From: Amphiura filiformis
Taxonomy: Eukaryota; Echinodermata; Ophiuroidea; Amphilepidida; Amphiuridae
Direction of reading: 5' to 3'
NCBI RefSeq assembly: GCF_039555335.1
Contig: NC_092629.1
Location: 5,751,432 to 5,815,431 of the forward strand
DNA: 64,000 nucleotides
The position numbers and the translations under genes were made by a program. Shown here piece after piece: positions 26,318 to 38,300 of the stretch. Below the pieces are notes generated by a model that was not told the DNA's origin, made no database searches, and was given only the letters and a program-made list of their open reading frames with translations. Numbering within the stretch: position 1 is the first letter of the stretch; every line of letters starts with the position of its first letter.

Positions 26318-29300
26318 TTGTCTTTTCAGCTTTTTACCCACGATATCTCAATTTCCAATTTTGTAATACCAGAACTTACGAACTCAATATCTTCGCTTAG
26401 GAATGTCCGATTTCACTGCTTTCGATATACCACTTCACAAATACACTGCCGGTTTGAGTTAACTTACATGTACATTTTATTTTAAAATAACTTAATTAAT
26501 TCGCAATGTATAGTTTAAGCCTACTATATTATAATAGATAGTGGCCAGCACATTTATAAAGGACTGGTTACTCACTACAATCTTCACTCTTAAACTGTGT
26601 TTTTCTGAATGTGCTGATCATGTTGATTGCTAGTCGGAAACTCCTGCAAAGCTATGGACATGGCATCTTACATACTCCATTCTATAACAGTCTGCCTATA
26701 GTGCCTTGTGTGTTTTCTCTTCAATCATTTTGTTGAATGTAATTTTATGAATCAAATAGTTATGTGTCATTTTATTTATAATAAAGAAGTTATTAAATTA
26801 ATAAAGTAAGACAATTTATTTATCTATAAGTGCATGTCAAATGGGGTACATTGTTCAATACTATAGGCCTACATGCATAAATTATGCCCATATTATAGCT
26901 AGGCCCTAAAAACTTTATTTTGCATCGGATTTTTCCCGTTGAAAAGACAAAACTGATGTTTATGATAGCAACCATTTCATCAATAACATTTTGAGTCATT
27001 TTTATCCATAAAACGACACAGGATATGATAGATAACTACTTTCACATCAATATGGTCCATATGATCACAGATTGTTGAGAATCTGTGATATGATCCGGGA
27101 TATGATGAAGATTTTGATTCTATAGATCTGTTATCAACATGATATCACGCTCTTCAGTGGTCAAGGAGTAAGGACCCCCGGTCAAGGACACTGCTATGAC
27201 ATCATAGGTGATGTCAGATTTTCTTCTGCTGACCATATGATGCTATATATTAACTATTATTGTTACATTTAGGCCTATACCTAGAACTTTTAAAGTCATA
27301 ATTAGTTCAAACATAACTTTGGTAATACTCACTCGTTTTCGTTCGTTGAAACGGCAAAACATACTTACTTTTCCTTACAAATCGAATTAAAATATTTTTA
27401 AAAAAATTCAACCACAAAAAGTTTTAAACAAAAGTCATTCCAATACCAATAAAAATAATCTCTTGAGCATACAAACACCATCCCAGAAATAGGTACCAGC
27501 CCGATGGGCTGGCGAAAACACTGATTGACCTAGGTACTTTTGCAGCTCAGATCAGTGATGATACCACATCTCCCCTAATAAAGCATTTAAAATCATGAAT
27601 TTAGTTTTTTCTGACCACAAGCAACATCAAAAACGCTAACAGGCTAATAACTGTAGCGCAGGTCTTCACTTCCCAGCAAACACAAAAATTGTATTAAAAC
27701 GTTATAAACATGAGAAACACGTTTGGTTCTACTCAAAACATTTCAATAACTTTTAAATGTCTGGTTAAATAAAGGTCATGAAAACGTTTTATATGAAAAA
27801 GTACTATAACAACATGTTAACATTTTTTTTCAGAATGTCATTAAAAAATAATTTAGGAAAAACGGTTTTACAGAATAATTTGTTATCAGCTAAAATAACA
27901 TTGTGTTAAAATGTTTTGAATCACATTTTCAAAAATGATATTTAAACATTTTATACCTTTTATATAACCCGACATTCAAAGGTTTTCTGTTTTCGTTTGT
28001 GTTGTTGGGTTAATAAGTGGCACAAGACTTATCTTATTTGACCGTGCTTCATCCTTCATTTCACTATATAGCTATTGTTGTAACAAAGCTGGCAGATGGT
28101 AACCCCGTCTTTTTATTTTACAAAATAAGTGTCATTTGTCATATAGTTATCAGGGCATAGCTCTATTGTGTCTTCGTTAACAAAAAAAAGGCCGCATTAT
28201 GCAACTTGAAAATATCCTGGTCTCAACCACTACAAGGTGATATACTGGAGCAATAAGCTGTTCTAAGCACCTCCTATGGAAGACATAACCTTATTCTCCC
28301 ACATCTTTTGGTGATGTGTGTATCTTAAATGCAAATGGAATTGCCTAATGGCGTGCGCTTGTGTTCATGTTCAACAGTGAAGTGGGAGGGCTTTCGATTC
28401 TCCAGACTCCTCACAATTTTTCTGCTCGGTTCGCACGCCGTAATTGGTACCTCAGAGTAGATGATTTTCTACCGACTGAATAATAAAATCGGGTGGCCGA
28501 GCGGCGTGTTTCGATTCTTAATTTACCATGCTTAAACATGGAAAGTAGCAAATACAGATGTGTCATAAAAAATACATCATTACTTGAAGTTACTATATTA
28601 TTATACACTTTTAAGTACTTCCTGAGACTGGACTTCGGGTAACTGGTAAGGATAATCAATACTTTAATATTTTTAAGTTTCCGTCATTTGTTACAGCGTG
28701 TTCTACCCGCGACGTTAGTGCTACAGGAAGTTTGGACTTCGAACCTCTAGATGGCCAGACAGTGACGTTTGCTGCCGGATCTGATTCTACCACTTGCAGT
28801 GTGATTATACTACCTGATGTATCGCAGGAAGATCCTGAAGTCTTTGAGATTGCCATCAGCAGTCCAAGTACCGGTGAGCTTGGAGACGTTAACAAGGCAA
28901 CAGTGACTATTTACGATTCTTCTTCTTCCCGTGAGTATTTGAGAGAGATAATAACTGAAATGTAAACAAAATTTATTTAATTATTTCCCTGAGTGTCCCA
29001 ATGAACACTAAGTACTACAATGTTACAAGTACACATATTCTAATATATATTGTGAATGAACTTTGGATACCTATTAGGTATAATCTACCTGGCCCTGGAA
29101 TATTGATAATATTGATGTGTTTAATACTATATGGCCACCTAGGATGGCACAACAACAAAATAATGTTTTAAATGTTTTACCGAGAGGTTCCACTTGTTTC
29201 CACGTTTTGCCAAGAGGATACTCTGTGGTGACGTATAGGTTACGAGCTCGTTGGGTGTTTTTCATTTCACATTGAAGGGATCCTTCAGTGACGCTACACA

Positions 29301-32300
29301 TATTTTAAGGTATTGCACAATACGGAAATATTGCTATTATTTTTAATTTATAGAGAGCAAGTTCTGTCTTACTAGTTCATTTTACCCAGTCTTGGAGTCA
29401 AGTTCTGCTGTGAACATAAGGATTTGCAGGAAAGGTGACGTCAGTCAGGAAGGAAGTGTTGGTATGTATACGTATGCGACGTATGTATAATATCCCTTTT
29501 CTAACACCTTCTCCTTTACTTTGAGTGAATCAGGGAACTCAAACATATGGCAATAAAATTATACCATCGTCTAGACGTTTAAAATATGGATCCTTCTAGA
29601 CGAGTCTAGCGTATTACAATTATTTTGAAAACAACAAATCATTTGACATTTTTCACCAGTTGTAACGACATTCAATGTAGATGCCATAGCCCCTAATGAT
29701 TACGAATTGACCAATCAACGTGTCACCTTTATTCCTAATGAACTCTGTAAGACGCAAGAAGTGGCCATTGTGGATGACGAGCTGCTAGAACCAGCAGAAT
29801 GTTTCCAAGTATCACTTTCTCAGCCATCAGGCGGCTTGCTTTGCATACACAGCAGTGCTACTGTCAGTATCAAAGATGATGACGGTAAGTATCCTTTTTC
29901 TATGTTTATTTTCCAATCATCATACTGTCTTAAAACAAGCTTATTTTACTGCACTACCCCCGGAACATCAGAAGACAATAATGCTTATTCAAATTTTTTG
30001 AAATCCATTCGGGGACACAACTACCCTGCATAATACAAAAGTGATCTTTGTCTGCTCAAGATACCAGGCTTCTCAGTGTTCCTCTCACTAAATCTGCAAC
30101 CGGTGCCAATAACTTCTTCACTATTGGACCAATATTGTGGGAAAAACTCCCTACATGTCATGCTCACACACTAGCAACCTTCAAATAATCTCTCAAGATT
30201 CATTTTGTTTGATAGATTGATGTTTCATTCTTGTTTTATCCACTTTGGTTTTAAAGCGCTGTTATTTATATGGGCAATATACAACTACATTGAGTTCGTA
30301 ATAATTATTGTGATTCTTTTTGTCAGTGAATTGTACTCCCCTCTGCCAGAATAATGGAGTTTGCACCGGACCAAACCGGTGTATGTGTCCTGCCGAGTAC
30401 ACTGGACCAACGTGTGAAACAGGTAGGTGTGGGCATTAAGCAACAATCTAAACACCAAAAATACCCCACAAAATCCAGCACCCTGGATAAAAAATACTTC
30501 AGCGGTTTTCCTCACTTAAAGATAGTACCGGATAATTAATAATTAATGTTAAAGGTTAAATGTGAATAGAATGTATAAAGGCTGCATACAGCCATATTAA
30601 CTGCATGTTTGATTTTATTTATAGTAAGATGTCCAATTAGCTACTGTTTGAACGGAGGGACATGTGGAAACAATGGGAACAACGGTTACGAATGCCAGTA
30701 AGTACCACTGTTCACTTTCGTTTTCGTATAAGAAGAGAATTAACAAGAGAAATAACAAACAAGTTTATACAGTAATCAGATATCGATGTGAATGTTGTCG
30801 TAGGACTCCAAAGGTGTAAAATGGTCGAAATATCAAGGAGTACTTTTCACCGATGAGCAGTGCTGTCGAGACTCATTTACGGGCCGGAGGTAATGAGCAT
30901 ATGGCTCCCAGCCCTTTTGATTCACCATGACGTGCATGATTTTATAATCCCTCTTAGAGGCGGTGCTGCCGATGGGTACTCTTTAAAACCCATTTGCTTG
31001 CATGTGACACGAAAAAAGGTGTCGTTTGGGATTATATTTGGTATAGTAAAGTTCATAACAAACATAATGTAGAACAATTTAAACTTATTCACACGAGCAA
31101 TAGTAAAATTTCACTTACGAGTGGAATTTTTGTGTCTCATCCGAGATCACTTCTTCAGCACTGAGTTGGCGTAGTACTAGGAGACGTGCCGCTACTCGGA
31201 CACGTGATCTGGGCAAATAATTGAAGACCTGAGCGCAAGAAGGCCGTAACTCCACTTGGCCCCTCAACATGTATACACTAAAGTTACGTATAGTTTCTTA
31301 GACTGCTGCCCTCAGTCGTCAACCGTCTGGATTGACGACTGAGAAAACTACGTGGAAAAAAAGTGACGGATTTTGCAACAGGATTCCTGTGGCATAGAGC
31401 ATGCGCATTTGTGTCCTAATTGACCTTTTGACCGAGTTTGTTGTTTTTAGAAGTTCAGAGCGCGATCTTGTCACAGCGACGCGGTACACGGGCGCCGCTA
31501 GTCAGTCGCGCTACGGCGCCCAACTAAAGTCGCATTGAACAGTAAGATAATCAGTCGTCACTACGAAGCATACACAGTACATGCGAAGTGTAGACGGCTG
31601 ATTGGAATTAGTCTAATAGTTTCTTAGGGTTTTGTAATGTTTAATACATGTTCCAGGGTGTAACATCGTGAAAGGTTTCTTTTGGCCCCTTAACATGTAT
31701 AATACATTACCAAGCTATACGAAACTATACGCAACTTTAATGTATACATGTTGAGGGGCCAAGTGGACTAACGGTCTTCTTGCGCTCAGGTCTTCAATTA
31801 TTAGGTCTCTTTCACACCAAAGGCATAAAGATGATTTTACTGAATGATTGGATAAATAATTAGGAAGCAATTGATAGGAATTAGATTCCTTAACCGTGTA
31901 ATAGGTGTTTGGTAATGGCGAGAGCTTATAACCTTATAGGAAACTTTGAATAAGACGGGAAGAAATAAATTCAAAGTAGCAAAGTAAGTTTAAACAGTCA
32001 TTTAACACAACAATTATCGCGACTAACCTCAATATTTCGACATGTAACACATGTCTTCATCAGGAGAACTCCAAGGATGTTGTGAAGGAGTTGACTTCAC
32101 GATTGACCTGAGATGACCTTAGGTCTAATCAATGAAGTGTACAGTGTCGGGATCTCGAGGCCCCTGTCACGGTTGAGTTACGGCGTGTGTCTTCTGATTT
32201 GTATGATTCCCTCACTAAGCGTGGGTACTCTCTGTCTTCTCTGTCAAGCACTGCGGGAATTAAAGCAAATTAAGCTTAAACTTTCGAGTTCGATAGCGGC

Positions 32301-35300
32301 TTAGTATGATTATTAAAAGAGTCACTACAGTAATACTTGCACGCATCGTTGTTGTTATTTACTTCATAATTTTTGTTATGTTCATTATCCTTATCATTAT
32401 TGCCATTTAAGCTATAAGTAGGGATGACTATGAAAATTTGAAGTTTCTCCTGTATTGTAGAATCATACTTTATATTAAAAAGCTCATTAAATGGAGCATT
32501 TCAGTCTTTAAATGACCTCAATAGGATAAATAGTTCTGAAGTTATGGCCAATTTTATATGCGTGTTTTGAATAGGCAGTTTGGACAGATTATGGACACCA
32601 AGGAAAAATGGCACAAAATTTAATAATTTCAAGTTTCAAATTCAGTATTTTCAAAAAACACCTTTTCAGTAACCCTTGAAAATGGATTACATGATTTATA
32701 CAAATACTCACAAGAAGAAATCACTTATAAATACGGGTTTTTATAAATGCATTTGGAGATCTGGTCTTGTGAAATTGCCTTTTTGTTCTACATTTCTTTG
32801 TACAAATCCAAGATGGCAGTCATGGAAAAAAAGCCCTAAATTTTGACAACTTGTTATTTAAGTCACAAAACATGTAATAAAGTTGATTTGTAGTGACGAT
32901 TTGTTTGTGCGAGGTTTCCGAATTTTACATCCAAGGCCCCAAAATAATCGAAGTCCAAAAAAGTGCAAAATTCGGAAACCTTGCATAAAAATTCGTCACT
33001 ACAGATCAACTGAATTACATGTTTTTCTACTTAAATAACAAGTTGTCAAAATTTGGTGATACATTTTTTACACATGAGACTCATCCATGTGCTAAGTTTC
33101 TCATGGGGTGTTAGACATAATGAACTATGTGACTGTTAATGACCGCTAGCTGAAGTGAAATCTACAGTATATCTGCATCAATATTTGATTTTACTGCAAA
33201 TTTTCTCTAAAATCCAAGTTATATTGGATGAGTCAAGTTTTGTATATTATAATAATAATATTGAAACAATTTCATGTGCAATGTTACGATATTACCATGG
33301 TCATTGCAGAGTACATTGTGCATGTAGGCCTACGGTACTGCATAATTCTGAATCCGATTAAAAATAGGGTCTAAATTTCATTATCCAATATGCACCCCTA
33401 AATAGTAATGAAATGTTATGAAATTGCACATGGAATTAGATAAATATATATAGTATAGTATGCAAAAAGTTTACTTACCTAATATATCTTGGAATTTGGA
33501 GAAAATTTACAGTAAAATCACTGTATATTTCACTTTAGCTAGCTGTGGACGAAAAATATGGGTAGTTGAAAGCATAAACTCAGCTTTACCAGAGGGGGAC
33601 TTCTTGTCAGCTGATTGGCCAAGTTATAGATATATTAATTGATATTTAGGGGGCTGGCATTTTCTTCGGAAGTGGGGGTCACAAAAATACTGGGGGGTCA
33701 TAGAATTTTCAGACCAAAAATAGGGGGTTATAATTTTTTAGCACCCAAAAAGGGGGGGGTAATATAGAATTATTAAGGGCTGGTGACTTAAAAGTTTCGC
33801 GCGCTGCGCGCGCATTATGTAACTTATGTAACTTTTGTGCGTACAATCTATGCAAAATTTTTACACGCTCCGCGCGCCTTCTTTACACTTACAATAAAAA
33901 TTTTACCGCGCTCCACACACTTTCTTCACTTTTAAGTTTTGACGCGCTCCGCGCCTTAGTTCCGGCAATGAATAATTTTTCTTGAGTCTGTGTAGTTGGA
34001 AGGGGGGTCATAAAATTTTTCGACCCGCGATAGGGGGGGTCGTAAAAAATTTTTGCCCGCGATAGGGGGGTCATAAAAAAAATTGACTCCGGTCACCGAC
34101 ATATTTGTGACCCCCCTTCCGAAGAAAATGCCAGCCCCCTTAGGGGTGCATATTGGGACTTTTTCAAAACATGTTTTTGCCTATCTGACAAACAGCCTGA
34201 TAATAATACAACTGATGCATTGTGTGTGCACTCAAGCCTAGATCCATTGGTCAATGCACTGAGTCTCTGCATGGACAGCCCCATTGAGATATTGTGTCAG
34301 TGCTGCATGTTAAACACAAAAGATGTCCAAATGAGTTAGCTGTTGTGCTGGTCATCCCTGATGATTTATGCATAGATGAACTCCTGGATGCGGCAGCTTT
34401 AATTAGCATGAGGCCGCATTGATATGTAAATAGCGTATTGTTATTTAAATTTGTGCCCAGACGTATTGAGGGCGACAGTCATGTTATCCAGACGGAGAAT
34501 GGCTGCATATGCCGGGCATGTCAATTTGCTGAGTGAAGGCTGATAATCACCTTTCTGTATAGGTAATAAGCTAGTAGGGGGGGGGGGGGCTATATTTCGT
34601 GTACCAGTTGGTTATAACAAAAAATTAGTATCATATTAAACATATTAAATGTATAAACTTTGAAATTTACATGAATTTGAAGAGCAGAGCTTCGAAATCT
34701 AGCTAAGTCAGGTGATGTGAAATTCTGCTGCGTGACCCACCTCTGCGTGGTAGAATTATATTCATAAAACATTGAATTTAACAGATATCATGGGCAGCCA
34801 ACCACGATTTATCAGCATTTAAAATATATGTAAATTAACAAAGATAAATAATAAAGAGTACAAATGGCAATTAACTAGTAAACAAGCCTGAAATCTTACA
34901 TCAACATATGACCACTATTCAGATTTACCGTAAATATTTGGAGTATGCTTGCACATCATGCACATACACTGTTCATTTCTTTACCTCCGTATAAAATCAT
35001 TAATTCATGCTGGGAGCCAAGTAACATTGTCTGCTCAGTGCAGATTGGTATTTTATTTTACTTGAGAGCATAATAGAAATACATAAGACGAATAAGGCGC
35101 CATGATGGAAGGTCAGGTCGGGTATCAAAGGTTATTATAACTGAAATACTACTTGTATTTCACACCTTATGCCTCTGTCACATATTTCCTTCATATTATT
35201 GACAGCAAGTCCTAATTTTGACTTTGCTATTGCAAAATGTCATTTCATATCAAATTAGTAGACTTCCTTTGAAAAAACATATCACTGGTGCCTGATGAGA

Positions 35301-38300
35301 ATACCCGTCCGCCATTTCATTAAACTGGATCGTTTTCGCCTGGTTTGTGCCCAGATGTATTGGGGGCGCGCTATACTCTCATTGAACAGGCAATGTTCGC
35401 AAAACTAACAACGTTGTTATTTGCCAAACTCAATCAATATGATCCAAGTGGTCGAACATGAATTATTCATAACGAGCTATAACGAATCGATAACTGGCCT
35501 CACTTTCTAGCTAGTAAACCAGCTGAATTTTTCATAGATTTTGAAGATCTATAAAAGATATAATTTGAATGTTATTTAGTTGGTTAATTTCATGCATGAA
35601 TTCATCATCATCAATAATATGATTAAAGGGAAGATTCGATCCTATACAATATTTACAATAATATGGTTTAGGGATGAGAGTGTCAATCTCATCAGAGCTA
35701 ACATCCAAGCAGTGATCGTGAATTGACTGTTTGCAGATCGCACAATTTGTGAATGACTTATCTTTCAAACGTTTACAGCAGTAATAAAATCGCATTGTCA
35801 AACATAGAAACACTTAACAATAATATTAGATATACTTTTAACACAAGTTTAACTAAATTGGTATATAGAACAAAAGAATGTCACTTAATAATAATACTTT
35901 TACGATAGCTAACTCGTAAGCACATATCCGAAACAATGTTACATAACTGAGACAACATAACATATTAAATTACGAGAATTGATGTGAATAACAGATTTGA
36001 TGTCCAGGGCAGTATGAGATGCGCAATATGGTAATTACAAGCTACCATCTATAATAGATGTGAGAGGGTATCAGGGAAGGAGGACAGATTTCTACATTAC
36101 CACAAACCTCCCTTTTTGAGTAATATGCCTTTATTAGAATATCAAATCAACTCTGCGCATCTCGATACTGTATAATTATGCTACAATCTACATACATTAT
36201 GGTCTGAGGTTTTAGAGTTCGATTTATGAAATAAAAAAACTATCCTTTGTACCCAAATTGTCCTTATCGAGCTATATGAGTTATTGTTTATCCCTGTTAC
36301 TACAGGGTGAGTCAAAAAAACTGCAATAGAGCAAAGAATCGATATTTATGTAAGAACCAAGTCGAAATTTCCCAATATTGAAACATTCTATAAATGCCAC
36401 ACTCAATGGCCACCTTCTATGAAAATATGAAGTAAATCACGACTACCGTTTAATTTTTATGAGTCCTTTTGACGCGATACCCAATTTCGTTCTTTGTCCA
36501 CGAGGTGTCATGTATTTTGAATGAGAGCACACATTGCACGGTAAAGGCACCAGATCTGAAACTGACTTTAACTTTAATAAGGTTGATTTTGTGTTATTTT
36601 AATTTCTTTTTTCTGTTCAAACAAACTTTCTAACATTAGTTTGAGTCCTTCATAACTCACTCGACTCCAACTCCAGTTTTTTTAATCCCAATATGTCTAA
36701 CTTCCTGGATATTAATTGTAATTCACTCCACTTCAATTTGCGCGCATTTAATTTTGACATTTGAAAAACTCGCCTACAAATTTGTATGTTTTTTGATAGA
36801 GAATAAACATCTTTAAAGTAAAGGTAAAATGAAAATAACAACAAATAATGTTTCTTCTCCTTAAACAAGAACGAGGACAATAACACTTTGGGTGCTCCAT
36901 TTTATTTCAATGTCAATGAGGTTAAGAAAATGGCAGTTGTTCCAAATCTACCTTACACAGAGTGGGCTGACATTCAAATTTGAGATGTCTCTTGGAAAAA
37001 CATTAAAATTGGGTAGCGCTATAAAATGTGTCATAAAAACAAAACGGTAAATGCTAATTCCTTAATTTTTTCACACAAGGTCACGGATGGATATACTTTG
37101 TATAAAATGTTTTAAAACCAAAAAGGTTCAACTCGGTTCTTAAATAAAAATGGATTATTTTCTCTATTGCACTTTTTTTGACTCACCCTGTAGTTAAACA
37201 TGGCAATGCGAAGAGAAACATTAAGTTCATACCTGGTGTACACCGCACGTCATACTGCATATTTATATTCTCAGGAAAAATCCAATAGACCAACGCACTC
37301 AAATCTGTCCATAAATCCTCTCCATAAAAGTATTGTAAACCAAATTCTAAAGCATTATCATTGAACACATCTGTTATTGTTTTATCAACTAGATGTTCTG
37401 AAAGATTTGAAGGCCTTCGATGTGAGACACGAGTTCCTACAGGTATGTAAATATCGTTCAGCTTACATGTAAAAGCGTCTGAGACGTTTAATATAATATC
37501 ACATAGCTTTCATTATCATGTATAGGACTTTTCAATTGAATTATATTTGTACATATTCATATTGTATAGTAGACTTCTCCGTAGTCCACTTGCCCATTTT
37601 GCATACTCTGGCTATTACATTTAAGCATAAAACTCTGATTTATATTGATTTGTGTGCAACTGATAGATTTTCACATCTGTATCTGATCTTTTCAGTCACC
37701 GTACTCCCTCTGTTAGCTTCCCAAGTGGACTACTGACTTTGCCTTGCGGTTAAGATTTTTAACACGGGACTCTATGGAGAGTTAGGCCAATTTCTGGCCT
37801 AACTAAAATTGGCCATGATGTAATGCATCTTTAAATGGATCTGCCTTGTGATTGGTCGCCCATATCTCGCTATGGTTTTAAAATCTTCCGGGCCCGCGCC
37901 ATTACCATTAACTACACCGTCCACAACTATCTGTGGTATTTGCGGCGCTTTTGTGTTGACGCGAAAGTTAATCTCTCATCATACACCTAGCGCGTCTTGT
38001 ACTATACCATGCTTAGTACTTGTGGTTAATGGACTGATAAACAAGTATGCTTGACAGTGTGTTTTTAGAGAGCAAAGTCCTGGGGGCAAAGTTCTGCTTA
38101 AAATTCAAAGTCCATAGTCGGATTTTCGTGGTTCGCTATCAATAAACTGGTAGATTCCAAAATTAGAATTGTTCAGTATTAAAGTGAGCCATTATAATTA
38201 TACAAGATAATGTTGCATTCAATTACTTTTATTGTCACTAATCATCAGATATTCTTAATTCTTTATGACCATTCTACTATTGAATACTTTAATTTTAATA

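Noticed and set aside
26181..26366. Poly-Cys/poly-Leu frames
   Set aside because: Translation of the (GTT)n microsatellite.
28480..28525. tRNA-Leu/Ser-like A box (TGGCCGAGCGG) followed by TTTCGATTC
   Set aside because: A and B boxes are only about 10 nt apart; too compact for a tRNA, probably a SINE scrap.
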